Shown piece after piece: positions 1 to 8,470 of a stretch of 64,000 nt of DNA. Under the pieces are notes generated by a model. That model was given only the letters and a program-made list of their open reading frames with translations. It was not told the DNA's origin and searched no databases. The DNA comes from UBA11740 sp049273695. GTDB lineage: Bacteria; Acidobacteriota; Blastocatellia; Pyrinomonadales; Pyrinomonadaceae. The stretch is taken from assembly GCA_049273695.1 (NCBI GenBank), contig JBASRE010000044.1:1-64000 (forward strand), in the 5' to 3' direction. Each line of letters starts with the position of its first letter. The stretch's first letter is position 1. Made by a program: the position numbers and the translations under genes.

Positions 1-56
1 GCGCAAGCGTCTCGCTTGCCAATACGTTTGCAAGCGGGCCGCTTGCGCTCCAGTCT
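1..56. repeat. palindromic repeat cut by the window edge
   Basis: Two inverted arms built on GCGCAAGCG / CGCTTGCGC face each other (about 1-19 and 30-49). It resembles the other short dispersed palindromes of this window. The left end of the element lies outside the window, and the rest of 57-160 shows no gene. Confidence 0.5.
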
Positions 57-162
57 AAACCGAACGCAGGCCTGTGGGAACGTCCGTTCCCGAAGTGTAC
101 CGCGTCAAGACCCCCGGGCTCGTAGCGTTAATTGAAGAAGTGCGTAATGCTTTGAAGAAATT

Positions 163-239
163 TGGTAGCGCATACGGGACTCGAACCCGTGATCTCTGCC
201 TTGAGAGGGCAGCGTGTTAACCAACTACACCAATGCGCC
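163..239 (-). tRNA. tRNA-Glu (CTC anticodon)
   Basis: Read on the minus strand this folds as a full cloverleaf. The acceptor arm GGCGCAT pairs with ATGCGCT (first pair G-U), the D arm is GTGTAGTTGGTTAACAC, the anticodon stem CTGCC/GGCAG encloses loop CTCTCAA (anticodon CTC), and the T arm is ACGGG-TTCGAGT-CCCGT. A discriminator A is followed by an encoded CCA. The total is 77 nt with CCA. The identity rests on the anticodon. Confidence 0.93.
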
Positions 240-290
240 GTGAAGTTGGGATTATATGGGCCACGCATTTTGACTGCAAGCATTGCGACT

Positions 291-1037
291 TTAGGGTGCG
301 CGAAAAGTCGTTGCGGATCTAATCTCCTCTTTAGGAATGATCATAACTGTTGGATACTCATCCGGTGTGATTTTGCTTTCTACCAGGTAATACAAATCGT
401 CGTGATACAAGACAAGAATGAAGTCCTTGTCTTTCAAATGGCCAAGTTTATCGTCTTTCGCTTCAATTTTTATTCGTCGTGTCTTCCCTTGGAGCGTTGT
501 TTTCCCAGTTACGTTGCCCATGACGGTTGCCATGAAGAACATGACCATGAACAAACCAAACAGCAAGAAGACTCGTTTATAGGGGGACGCACTATTCCAT
601 AGCTGACCCGCAGTTACACGTGCCAGGGTGAACCCGGCGAACCCAAGGCTTAAGATGATCGCGTAAATCCAACCTAATGTTCTTAGCGGCCCACCCGCCA
701 CATACATGAGTAGGCAAAGTAAGCCTATTGGGAGCAGGAAAGGGGAATTCGCGTTGAACGCTTGCCCAAGACCGTCAGCTTTTTCTTTCGCCCTGGATAG
801 AGATATCGCGACAGCGATGGAGATCAGAATAACGGGCAAGGCTCCATATCTTAAGTAGTAGTCAGGAGGAAAATTGAGAGAGTCGTGGATGATGCCGACT
901 CGCTGGAAATAAGAATTAGCGTATGCCCAGCCGATGCAGTACATACATCCAATACTGATGGTTAAAAGCGCAGCAGACTCGAAAATTCTTGGGAAATAAC
1001 TATTGGAGTCGCGAGTCGTGTCAATGGGCCGGTGCAT
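291..1037 (-). CDS. hypothetical membrane protein with five predicted TM helices
   Basis: I do not recognise the family. The 248-residue product has about five hydrophobic segments (near residues 22-42, 61-82, 97-115, 120-141 and 154-176) and a charged C-terminal soluble tail of about 70 residues, rich in Lys and Asp, probably cytoplasmic. The start is the first ATG of a long open frame with no strong ribosome site. It lies just downstream of the tRNA-Glu gene on the same strand and diverges from the transhydrogenase operon, so it is probably transcribed alone. Base composition is lower in GC than in the neighbouring operon, which could mean recent acquisition or simply a membrane protein. 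Confidence 0.7.
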   Translation of the reverse strand: MHRPIDTTRDSNSYFPRIFESAALLTISIGCMYCIGWAYANSYFQRVGIIHDSLNFPPDYYLRYGALPVILISIAVAISLSRAKEKADGLGQAFNANSPFLLPIGLLCLLMYVAGGPLRTLGWIYAIILSLGFAGFTLARVTAGQLWNSASPYKRVFLLFGLFMVMFFMATVMGNVTGKTTLQGKTRRIKIEAKDDKLGHLKDKDFILVLYHDDLYYLVESKITPDEYPTVMIIPKEEIRSATTFRAP

Positions 1038-1194
1038 TTGGCTATCTCTCCACCACGTTTTCTGAGTTAAGCGTTCGAATTAATAGTCACTCTCACAGCT
1101 CACTAGGAACTCATATGACATAAGTATTCGATAAAAGCCAGAGCGAACCATGATCAAAAAACGAGACGCTCCTGACCAAGACCTCGCTCGTGCA

Positions 1195-1203
1195 TGTTAT
1201 ACT
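1195..1203 (+). promoter_or_regulatory. possible extended -10 promoter of the pnt operon
   Basis: TGTTATACT fits an extended -10 (TGnTATAAT) and lies about 50 bp before the first pnt start codon. No convincing -35 is visible; a CTGACC at 1172 is 20 bp away. The assignment comes from pattern and position only. Confidence 0.35.
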
Positions 1204-1255
1204 CCGCTTCGCAATTCTTACTTCATCCGAAGTCGGTGATTCTGACCCAAATTAG

Positions 1256-2398
1256 ATGAACATCGCGGTGCTGAACGAAACGGCCGGCGGCGAAGCGCGT
1301 GTAGCGCTGATGCCTGAGTCGGTGCAGAAACTCGTCGCTGCGAAAGCTTCTGTCTCGATCGAAAGCGGTGCGGGAATCGGCGCGGCGCGTACTGATGAAG
1401 ACTTCGCGAACGTTGGCGCGAGGGTTGTTGCTGATCGAAAAGCGCTGCTCGCTGAAGCCGACGTGCTGGTCGTCGTTAGCCGGCCCTCCGAAGAAGATCT
1501 CAAACGAATGAAGCGAGGCGCGGTCCTGCTCGGATTTCTGCGCCCGCTCGATGAGCCTGCCAGGTTGGTTTCCGCGCTGGAAAGTGGACTGACGACTTTT
1601 TCCATGGAGCTGGTGCCGCGCATCACGCGCGCGCAGGCGATGGACGCTCTGTCGTCGATGGCCACGGTCGCCGGCTACAAAGCGGTGCTGCTCGGCGCCG
1701 ACCGCATCCCGCGCATGTTTCCTTTGTTAATGACCGCCGCCGGAACAGTACCGCCCGCACGCGTTTTGGTTTTGGGCGCAGGCGTCGCGGGATTGCAGGC
1801 GATTGCCACGGCCCGAAGGCTTGGCGCGGTGGTCGAAGCGTATGACGTGCGCGCGGCCGCGGGCGAACAGGTGCGTTCGCTCGGCGCAAAGTTTCTCGAA
1901 GTCGATCTCGGCGGACTGCAAACCGAAGACAAGGGCGGATACGCAGTCGAGCTTTCAGAAGAGGCTTTGAAACGCGGCCGCGACTTGATTGCGGAACAAG
2001 CCAAAAGCGCCGATGTCATCATAACCACCGCGCAGGTGCCTGGCCGGCGCGCGCCGGTTTTGATGGATGAGACGGCCGTGAATGGAATGAAACGCGGTTC
2101 AGTCGTAATCGATCTCGCCGGAGCGACTGGCGGCAACGTGACGGCGAGCAAGCCCGACGAAATCGTCGAGCGCAACGGTGTCACGATCCTGGCGCCAACG
2201 AATTTGCCGGCCACTGTGCCGGTGCATGCGAGCCAGCTTTATTCACGCAACGTCACCGCGTTTCTGAATTTGCTGATCAAAGACGGCGAGCTGCACATCG
2301 ACATGAACGACGACGTGGTCGGCCCATCGTGCGTCACGCATGACGGTCAATGGGTGAATCAAAAAGTCGCCGCGGCGGTGGGAGCGGTGGTAAAGTAG
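1256..2398 (+). CDS. pntAA: NAD(P) transhydrogenase subunit alpha part 1 (NAD-binding domain I)
   Basis: This is the NAD(H)-binding domain of the proton-translocating transhydrogenase, which moves hydride from NADH to NADP+ using the proton gradient. The 380-residue length is typical of the split alpha-1 form. The family hallmark RITRAQAMDALSSMA lies near residues 122-136 and the Rossmann motif GAGVAG near 175-180. No membrane segments occur here; those are supplied by pntAB and pntB downstream. The start ATG at 1256 gives the canonical N-terminus (MNIAVLNE). It should be the first gene of a pntAA-pntAB-pntB operon, but a toxin-antitoxin pair separates it from pntAB. Confidence 0.96.
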   Translation: MNIAVLNETAGGEARVALMPESVQKLVAAKASVSIESGAGIGAARTDEDFANVGARVVADRKALLAEADVLVVVSRPSEEDLKRMKRGAVLLGFLRPLDEPARLVSALESGLTTFSMELVPRITRAQAMDALSSMATVAGYKAVLLGADRIPRMFPLLMTAAGTVPPARVLVLGAGVAGLQAIATARRLGAVVEAYDVRAAAGEQVRSLGAKFLEVDLGGLQTEDKGGYAVELSEEALKRGRDLIAEQAKSADVIITTAQVPGRRAPVLMDETAVNGMKRGSVVIDLAGATGGNVTASKPDEIVERNGVTILAPTNLPATVPVHASQLYSRNVTAFLNLLIKDGELHIDMNDDVVGPSCVTHDGQWVNQKVAAAVGAVVK

Positions 2399-2418
2399 AC
2401 GAGAAGATTGATAGGACG

Positions 2419-2646
2419 ATGGCCCAAAACATCGAGCGCGAATTGAACGAACAGATCAGCCAGCTTCCGGCTGAGCAGCAGCTGAGAGTCTTGGACTTTG
2501 CTCGTTCACTGGCCGGCGCCCTCGAAAACAGAACTAACGGCCACGCCCTGCTTGCTCATGCCGGCACCATCGATATCGACGATCTAGCCCTGATGAAGCA
2601 AGCCATCGAAAAAGACTGCGAAACTATCAACTCTGATGAATGGTAG
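2419..2646 (+). CDS. antitoxin of a VapBC-type pair
   Basis: A 75-residue acidic protein starts 20 bp after the pntAA stop and overlaps the downstream PIN toxin by 11 bp, the usual layout of type II antitoxin-toxin operons. The N-terminal half (about residues 5-35, EQISQLPAEQQLRVLDFARS) resembles the DUF2281-type antitoxins that go with PIN toxins. The C-terminal tail is acidic and would wrap the toxin. I chose ATG 2419 over an earlier in-frame ATG at 2350, because the earlier one lies inside pntAA and adds a low-complexity Ser/Gly/Lys stretch. If it is expressed from the pnt promoter, the TA pair is under transhydrogenase control. Confidence 0.75.
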   Translation: MAQNIERELNEQISQLPAEQQLRVLDFARSLAGALENRTNGHALLAHAGTIDIDDLALMKQAIEKDCETINSDEW

Positions 2647-3020
2647 ATTCCTGCTGGATACCAACATCTTGATTGCCCTTTTCGCGGCAGATCACACTAT
2701 TCAAAGACATTTGAATGAACCGGGCGCGTTTTACGTGCCCGTCGTTGCCCTTGGCGAACTGTATTACGGCGCCCTGAAATCATCGCGTGTCGACGAAAAC
2801 GTCGCCCGTATCGATCAACTCGCGGCAAGTTCTTCATTGCTCGGTTGTGACAATCAAACTTCACGCCACTACGGCGAAATCAAAAATAACTTACGAGCGA
2901 AGGGACGGCCCATCCCGGAAAACGACATCTGGATCGCAGCGGTTGCGAAACAGTACCGCCTCACGGTTGTATGACGCGCACTTCCAAGAGGTCGAGTCAG
3001 TCGGTATTGAAGTGTGGTAG
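2636..3020 (+). pseudogene. VapC-like PIN-domain toxin, frameshifted near its C-terminus
   Basis: PIN-domain ribonucleases normally use four acidic residues. Three are present: Asp8 (FLLDTN), Glu41 (ALGELYYGA) and Asp97 (ENDIWIAA). The frame then hits TGA at 2972-2974 right after RLTVV, giving 112 residues. The expected ending, DAHFQEVESVGIEVW, follows immediately in another frame (2973-3020). About two bases (or one codon plus two) are therefore missing where homologues read TRD, and the fourth acidic residue is lost from the main product. The toxin is probably inactive. The alternatives are a programmed frameshift or a sequencing error. Confidence 0.8.
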
Positions 3021-3051
3021 CGGTGCTACCAATTAACACCGGGAGCTAACC

Positions 3052-3393
3052 ATGGTCTTAATGGAGAACATCATCGCACTCTTGCTGTTGGCGACGAGCG
3101 GCAGCATGTCTGCCGCGGCAATCATCGCCGCCTTGTACGTGTTCGTGCTGGCCGCGTTCCTCGGCTATCAAGTTATCTCGCGCGTGCCGCCGCTTTTGCA
3201 CACGCCCTTGATGTCGGCCACGAATGCAATCTCAGGCATCTCGCTGGTCGGTTCAATTGTGATTGCTGGTTCGGGTCACGGGCGGGTTTCAACGATTCTC
3301 GGTTTTATAGCCGTCGCCTGCGCCAGCACAAACGTTGTCGGTGGATTTGTCATCACGGATCGGATGTTGAGGATGTTCAAGAAGAAGAAATAA
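3052..3393 (+). CDS. pntAB: NAD(P) transhydrogenase subunit alpha part 2 (membrane)
   Basis: This is the small membrane subunit of the split proton-translocating transhydrogenase. The 113 residues form three to four TM helices, with the conserved cytoplasmic signature GYQVISRVPPLLHTPLMSA near residues 41-60 followed by TNAISG. A GGGAG ribosome site precedes ATG 3052; ATG 3061 is an alternative. It ends in a run of lysines. It lies 78 bp after the toxin remnant and 88 bp before pntB, so the operon order pntAA-(TA)-pntAB-pntB is preserved despite the insertion. Confidence 0.95.
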   Translation: MVLMENIIALLLLATSGSMSAAAIIAALYVFVLAAFLGYQVISRVPPLLHTPLMSATNAISGISLVGSIVIAGSGHGRVSTILGFIAVACASTNVVGGFVITDRMLRMFKKKK

Positions 3394-3478
3394 TTGTCAG
3401 TAGTCAGTCGTAAGTCGTCAGTTAGCGCAACCAGAAAACATTTGCTCCAACTGACAACGGACCACTGACAACGGACCC
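3394..3478. repeat. short direct repeats (GTCAGT/ACTGACAACGGACC type)
   Basis: The gap between pntAB and pntB has TCAGTAGTCAGTCG-type copies at 3397-3425 and two tandem copies of ACTGACAACGGACC near 3450-3478. It is similar in style to the larger array at 35845-35985. Confidence 0.55.
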
Positions 3479-3481
3479 TTC

Positions 3482-4879
3482 ATGCACTGGCAAACCTACT
3501 TCATCGAATTTAGCTACCTGCTCGCTTCAATCCTTTTCATTCTCGGATTGAAGGGCATGAGCCACCCCGAAACGGCCAAGAAGGGCATGCACATGGCCGA
3601 GTTCGGAATGCTGATGGCCATCATCGGCACGCTCATGCACTTCGAGATCGTCAGCTACACCTGGATCATCGTTGGACTGCTGGTCGGCTCGACGTTGGGT
3701 GCGGCAATGGGCGTGTGGGTGCCGATGACGGCGATGCCGCAACGGACCGCTCTGTCGCACGCGTTCGGCGCGTTCGCCGCGGCGCTGGTCGGCATAGCCG
3801 AGTACTACAGCTACACGCACGGCATCAAGCCTATCGCTGAACTCGGTCACGTAACGATGAGCGCGCTCGGTTTCGAGATCATGTTGGGCTCGCTGACGAC
3901 GACGGGTAGTTTGATCGCGTTCGGAAAGCTGCAGGGAATCATTCCGGGGCAGCCGCTCGTCTATCGCGGGCAAAACATCTTCAACATGACTTTGCTGGCC
4001 GTGATGATCGGCCTGTTCATTTATCTGATTTTCGTGCCCACGGCCGTAATTCCGTTCTACGCCATGCTCGGCCTGGCCTTCGTGTTCGGCGTTCTCCTGG
4101 TGATGCCGATCGGCTCGGCAGACATGCCGGTCGTGATGTCTCTGTTGAACTCGTACGCCGGACTAGCCGCCGCGGCCACGGGATTTGTGCTCGGCAACAA
4201 CGTTCTGATCATTGCGGGCACGCTCGACGGTTTCTCGGGCTTCATCCTTTCGATCCTGATGTGCCGCGCGATGAATCGTTCAATCACGAACGTTCTGTTC
4301 GGCGCATTTGGCAGTCCGGCTACCGCGAGTGAACAGGGCGAGCAGGGCACGATGCGCGAAGTGGGCATGGAAGATGTCGCCGTCCAGCTCGCGTATGCAA
4401 GCAAGGTTGTGTTCGTGCCGGGCTATGGCCTGGCGACGGCGCAGGCGCAGCACGCGGTGCGCGAACTTGCCACCGTTCTGGAAAATCGTGGCGTGACCGT
4501 CAAGTACGGCATTCACCCGGTCGCCGGTCGCATGCCTGGTCACATGAACGTTTTGCTGGCCGAAGCCAACGTGCCTTACTCGCAATTGTACGAACTCGAA
4601 CAGATCAATCCGGACCTGGCGAGCACGGATGTCGCCGTGGTGATCGGCGCCAACGACGTCGTAAATCCCGACGCGCGCGACAACCCGGGCAGTCCGATTG
4701 CGGGCATGCCGATCATCGAAGTCGATCGCGCGAAATCCGTCATTGTTTTGAAACGCGGTCAGGGCAAAGGGTTCTCGGGCCTCGAAAATCCTCTATTCTT
4801 CAAACCTGTCACGGGAATGCTTTATGGCGACGCGAAGGACACCCTGACGAAATTGGTTGGGGCAGTGCAGCACGCGTAA
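3482..4879 (+). CDS. pntB: NAD(P) transhydrogenase subunit beta
   Basis: This is the beta subunit of the proton-pumping transhydrogenase. The 465 residues comprise a membrane domain II (about residues 1-265, eight or nine TM helices) and an NADP(H)-binding domain III (about 290-465). Domain III shows the family motifs VFVPGYGLATAQAQHAV, KYGIHPVAGRMPGHMNV and VVIGANDVVNP, plus the KRGQGKGFSGLENPLF loop that contacts NADP. ATG 3482 gives the standard N-terminus. It is the last gene of the operon and is followed by a cluster of dispersed repeats. Confidence 0.96.
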   Translation: MHWQTYFIEFSYLLASILFILGLKGMSHPETAKKGMHMAEFGMLMAIIGTLMHFEIVSYTWIIVGLLVGSTLGAAMGVWVPMTAMPQRTALSHAFGAFAAALVGIAEYYSYTHGIKPIAELGHVTMSALGFEIMLGSLTTTGSLIAFGKLQGIIPGQPLVYRGQNIFNMTLLAVMIGLFIYLIFVPTAVIPFYAMLGLAFVFGVLLVMPIGSADMPVVMSLLNSYAGLAAAATGFVLGNNVLIIAGTLDGFSGFILSILMCRAMNRSITNVLFGAFGSPATASEQGEQGTMREVGMEDVAVQLAYASKVVFVPGYGLATAQAQHAVRELATVLENRGVTVKYGIHPVAGRMPGHMNVLLAEANVPYSQLYELEQINPDLASTDVAVVIGANDVVNPDARDNPGSPIAGMPIIEVDRAKSVIVLKRGQGKGFSGLENPLFFKPVTGMLYGDAKDTLTKLVGAVQHA

Positions 4880-4888
4880 CCCACGCGC

Positions 4889-5047
4889 GCTCCGTCGGGA
4901 GCGAAATGTTTTATAGGTTCGGGGCCAGTTTTCGGAACTGATCTCCGTCCGGAGCGTGATATGGGACAGCTGAAATTGCGCTCCTACGGAGCTTGCTGCA
5001 TCATAATGCCGCTTGCGACTCTATAAACATCTCGTCCCTCCGGGACT
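4889..5047. repeat. cluster of GGGAGCGAAATGTTTATAG-type palindromic units in both orientations
   Basis: Four related units lie between pntB and the peptidase. A forward unit at 4889-4916 has a hairpin GCTCCGTCGGGAGC followed by GAAATGTTTTATAG. A decayed forward unit sits at 4943-4965. A bare hairpin GCTCCTACGGAGC is at 4980-4992. An inverted unit at 5021-5047 starts with CTATAAACATCTCG. The hairpin plus ATGTTTATAG tail on both strands marks it as one mobile or structural repeat family. Confidence 0.65.
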
Positions 5048-5066
5048 CAGAAACAAACAATCGATC

Positions 5067-6728
5067 ATGCGTAAACAATTCCTGTCCCTGGCACTCGCCC
5101 TTAGTCTATTGGTCCTGCCGTTTGCTGTGGTTGCACAGCAGCGTGCTCCTAAACCAAAGCCAATTTCTGCGACGGTGCTTGCCGCCCGCGGCATTGAGAC
5201 GATTAACGCCGAACAGCTGCGCGCGTACCTTTCTTTCATCGCGTCGGACGAGATGGAGGGACGCGACACGCCCTCGCGCGGGTTGGACACGACGGCAAAG
5301 TTTCTCGCGCTGAACCTCAGTCGTTGGGGCTTCAAGCCTGCGGGGGATGACGGAACCTTCTTTCAAAAGATTGCTCTTCGTCGCGACGCGATTGACGGCG
5401 CCAAATCATCAGCCGAAATCGACGGCAAGAAATTTTCTTTCGGCGAAGACTTTCTGCCGAACTCGGTGCAGGCGGCGCTGCAGGGGCCGTTGGTGTTCGC
5501 CGGAAACGGTTGGGTGATTAAATCCAAGAACCTAAATTCCTACGAGGGCGTCGATGTAAAGGGCAAGATTATTGTGGTGATGGGCCAGCCTTTCCCCGGC
5601 TTCCCGCGCGGAGTGACGCGCGCTGATCTGGCCGGCCGGCAAGGCGTCGAGTGGAGCAGTCCCGGAATTTATGCGCAGCAACAAGGCGCGAAGGGCGTTC
5701 TGGTGATTGCCGATCCGCAGACGCTTCAGAACTGGGAACAGTTTCGCGCGCGCGCAACCCAGGGAGGACGGCTCAGCGTCGAGAAATTCACCACGACGCA
5801 AAACACTCCGGCAGTTTCGAACACCCTGATGTCGACGAACATGGCGACCGCGTTGCTTAAAGGTGAGAAGTTCGACGCAGCCGCGCTGGTTAGCAAATTC
5901 AACGCCGGCGAAACGCTGCCGACTTTCGAATTGAGCTCAGGCAAGAACGTGAAGGTCAATATCACGGTCAAGAATGAAAGGCCGATGACCCAGAACGTCG
6001 TCGCCGTTTGGGAAGGCAGCGATCCCAATCTCAAGAATGAATACGTCGCCCTGGGTGCGCATTACGATCACGTCGGCACCTGCGCGCCGGGTTCGGCGGA
6101 TCCGATCTGCAACGGCGCGGATGATGACGGTTCAGGCACGACTGCAATGTTAGCGATGGCGGAAGCGCTTGCGCGCGCGAAGCAGCGGCCCAAGCGTTCA
6201 GTGCTTTTCGTTTGGCATTGCGGTGAAGAGAAAGGACTGTGGGGCTCGCGCTATTTCGCCGAGAATCCGACAGTGCCGCTCGACAAGATCGTGACTCAGC
6301 TAAACATGGACATGATCGGCCGCAGCAAAAAAGACGGCGACACGAACACACGCAATCAAACTCTCTCAGGCCCGAATACGGTTTACGTGATCGGCTCGAA
6401 GATGATGAGCACTGAACTGGGCGAGTTGAGCGAGCGCGTCAATGCGTCTTATCTCAACATGCAACTGGATTATCGCTACGACGATCCGGCCGATCCGAAT
6501 CGCTTCTTTTTCCGCAGCGATCACATCAACTACGCGCGCAAGGGAATTCCGATCATCTTTTACTTCGACGGCGTGCATGAAGACTATCACCGGCCCGGCG
6601 ACGAGCCGCAAAAGATCGACTATGAAAAACTGCAGCGGATAACTCGGACTGTTTACGTCACGTTATGGGAGATCGCGATTCGCCCGGCGCGTCCGAAAGT
6701 CGATAAGCAGTTGCCGCCGGGGACCTGA
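5067..6728 (+). CDS. secreted M28-family zinc aminopeptidase with PA-like insert
   Basis: Exported metallopeptidase of family M28, expected to release N-terminal residues outside the cytoplasm. The preferred start is ATG 5067, which opens directly into a signal peptide (MRKQFLSLALALSLLVLP, cleavage after about residue 23); an earlier ATG at 5013 only adds repeat-derived sequence. A protease-associated-like region covers about residues 110-290. The M28 core holds the zinc and catalytic residues in AHYDHVG, GADDDGSG, CGEEKGLWGS, NMDMIGR and a late His in DYHRPGDE. The mature enzyme is about 530 residues, in the usual range. It appears monocistronic. Confidence 0.92.
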   Translation: MRKQFLSLALALSLLVLPFAVVAQQRAPKPKPISATVLAARGIETINAEQLRAYLSFIASDEMEGRDTPSRGLDTTAKFLALNLSRWGFKPAGDDGTFFQKIALRRDAIDGAKSSAEIDGKKFSFGEDFLPNSVQAALQGPLVFAGNGWVIKSKNLNSYEGVDVKGKIIVVMGQPFPGFPRGVTRADLAGRQGVEWSSPGIYAQQQGAKGVLVIADPQTLQNWEQFRARATQGGRLSVEKFTTTQNTPAVSNTLMSTNMATALLKGEKFDAAALVSKFNAGETLPTFELSSGKNVKVNITVKNERPMTQNVVAVWEGSDPNLKNEYVALGAHYDHVGTCAPGSADPICNGADDDGSGTTAMLAMAEALARAKQRPKRSVLFVWHCGEEKGLWGSRYFAENPTVPLDKIVTQLNMDMIGRSKKDGDTNTRNQTLSGPNTVYVIGSKMMSTELGELSERVNASYLNMQLDYRYDDPADPNRFFFRSDHINYARKGIPIIFYFDGVHEDYHRPGDEPQKIDYEKLQRITRTVYVTLWEIAIRPARPKVDKQLPPGT

Positions 6729-6750
6729 ATCAGCGGTAACACAAACGGTG

Positions 6751-7581
6751 TCAATTTTCGTAATAAGTAATTGAGCGTAAATCGAGGTCTCGGCGTTGGG
6801 CTTCATTGGAATCGCCCGCGAGCAGAAGTCGCTCTCTTTTGATCCAGTTGCCTCTGGCGTCGAACTCGTAGGAGAAAACCTGTCTCATTACTGACCCTTC
6901 CGGATTTCCATACTGCGTTTCAACGAGCACATTGTTCTTGTCATCGTACGTTGAAGTAATCCTTTGAAACAGGGTTAACTCGTCGCCTTTAAGCAACTGC
7001 TCCGTCCATTCAGTCCGATTGCCTTTCGTGTCAAAAGTCCACGTCAGCTTGCGATTGATTTTGTTGTCGCTGCCGAACGTGCTCAGACTTGTCATATTTC
7101 CGCGGTCATCAAACGTCTGTTCGTGCCGCCTTCGCAAATTGCCCTTGCCATTCTGTTCCACCACTTCTATCACCCGGCCGGCTTGGTCATGGGTGAAAAG
7201 TATTTTTCCCGCCAGCTCGTTGTCAGGCCCATAAAAGGCGCGTTCTACCACCTGTCCCTTATCATTGTGTTTGACCGTGCCGCCACCGCGACCATTTGCT
7301 GATTCCGAACCGCCATCCCGAGATCGACCGCCGTTTTCTTTCTCATCATAGGTCCGCACTGACGTAGTCGTTTCTCCATCCTCTACCCATTTGTCCCCGG
7401 TTCGCACGAAAGCGGTGTGCACAGTGACGACCTTATGAACCGGGCCGATGAGCCCATCTATCTCTCTTGACGTTTTTTGTTGGGAATGAACGCCGACGGT
7501 TGTCAGCAGGATGAGTCCGCCAGCCAGGAGGCGTGGGTCGATGATCTCGCGATATTTGGGCCTGGTCACGATGTGGAACAC
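6751..7581 (-). CDS. secreted RHS/YD-repeat-like protein of unknown function
   Basis: A 276-residue protein with a hydrophobic N-terminal segment (residues 17-33), probably a signal peptide. The rest holds repeated beta-strand motifs of the form YDxxGNxxE/W (for example FDDRGNMTSLSTF, FDTKGNRTEWTE, YDDKNNVLVET, FDARGNWIKRE), spaced about 30 residues apart like a small YD/RHS-type beta sheet. No catalytic domain is seen. It converges on the M28 peptidase gene. Function is unknown; the repeats suggest a surface or periplasmic binding role (inference). Confidence 0.7.
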   Translation of the reverse strand: MFHIVTRPKYREIIDPRLLAGGLILLTTVGVHSQQKTSREIDGLIGPVHKVVTVHTAFVRTGDKWVEDGETTTSVRTYDEKENGGRSRDGGSESANGRGGGTVKHNDKGQVVERAFYGPDNELAGKILFTHDQAGRVIEVVEQNGKGNLRRRHEQTFDDRGNMTSLSTFGSDNKINRKLTWTFDTKGNRTEWTEQLLKGDELTLFQRITSTYDDKNNVLVETQYGNPEGSVMRQVFSYEFDARGNWIKRERLLLAGDSNEAQRRDLDLRSITYYEN

Positions 7582-7826
7582 TGGAAAAAAGCGCGGCCTG
7601 ATAAAGAGTTTCGAGTCCCTTGTTTAGAGCTTTCGGGTTGGGTGGGACTCGAAGTAAGTACGTAATTGCGCGAGGCGGGCGAAGCTTATTCCTGCCCTAA
7701 ATTAAAGTCAATATTTTGTTGAGTCCGAGACGGTCCGAGAGTATGATGCCGCCGCCTTCGCCCCCAAGCTCATCAACTCAATTTCGACGCCGACGGGCGT
7801 CTGATGCTCGCCGGCGCCTCTTACCC

Positions 7827-7833
7827 AGGAGGT
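7827..7833 (+). promoter_or_regulatory. strong Shine-Dalgarno site
   Basis: A perfect AGGAGGT lies 5 bp before ATG 7839 and fixes the start of the next gene. Confidence 0.8.
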
Positions 7834-7838
7834 AGCTT

Positions 7839-8432
7839 ATGAAACGAGATTTTTTACAACAGCACAGAAATAGAATGCGCGCGGCGCCGGTGTTTGTAGC
7901 GGTGTTCGCGGTGTTGTCGACGGCGGTGCTGCTCGGGTACCGGCCGGCAGCGGACGTCGCGTCGGCAAGCGCCGCCAAACCTGCCATGCAGGTGCAGTCC
8001 CGACCGTGGACCGCCGTCGGCTCGACTGGCGTCGTAGACGAGGCGACGTTCAAGAACTTCGCGTTCGGCACAACCGACATTGGATTCGCTGCCGGTGCGA
8101 CGGGGACCGTGGTTGTCGCTCGCTACAACGTGACCAACACGTTCGATAACAACGCAAATCCAAATAAGCCGGGCTGGACAACGCTGGAGATGGGCTCTAA
8201 CGCTCCGCTCAACACGATCATCGAGGCCAGGCTGTATCAGGTTAAGACCTGTGACCAGCAACAGACGCTGATTTGCACGGCGAGGAACCGAAGCATGGAC
8301 AACCCGTGTGCGAAGTGCACGATTCAGGGCACCATCGATTTCACAAACAATCTGTACTATGTGGAAGTAACGCTGAACCGCAACAGCCCGAATAATCAGG
8401 CCCCACGGATGTACACGTTGCGGCTGCTCTGA
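7839..8432 (+). CDS. hypothetical exported protein
   Basis: I do not recognise this 197-residue protein. The N-terminus (MKRDFLQQHRNRMRAAPVFV) is basic and followed by a hydrophobic stretch (about residues 15-33), consistent with a signal peptide or membrane anchor. The rest looks like a secreted beta-rich domain. Four cysteines sit together in KTCDQQQTLIC and NPCAKC (about residues 131-165), which could form disulfides or bind a metal. The start is well supported by the AGGAGGT site. It stands alone, convergent with thioredoxin 2. Confidence 0.75.
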   Translation: MKRDFLQQHRNRMRAAPVFVAVFAVLSTAVLLGYRPAADVASASAAKPAMQVQSRPWTAVGSTGVVDEATFKNFAFGTTDIGFAAGATGTVVVARYNVTNTFDNNANPNKPGWTTLEMGSNAPLNTIIEARLYQVKTCDQQQTLICTARNRSMDNPCAKCTIQGTIDFTNNLYYVEVTLNRNSPNNQAPRMYTLRLL

Positions 8433-8470
8433 GACGTGATGGAAGTGATGGGTGCGGCGATTTTGAACGT

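Noticed and set aside
162..602. 146-residue open frame starting in the tRNA-Glu gene
   Set aside because: Its start lies in the tRNA and its second half is antisense to the membrane protein gene at 291-1037.
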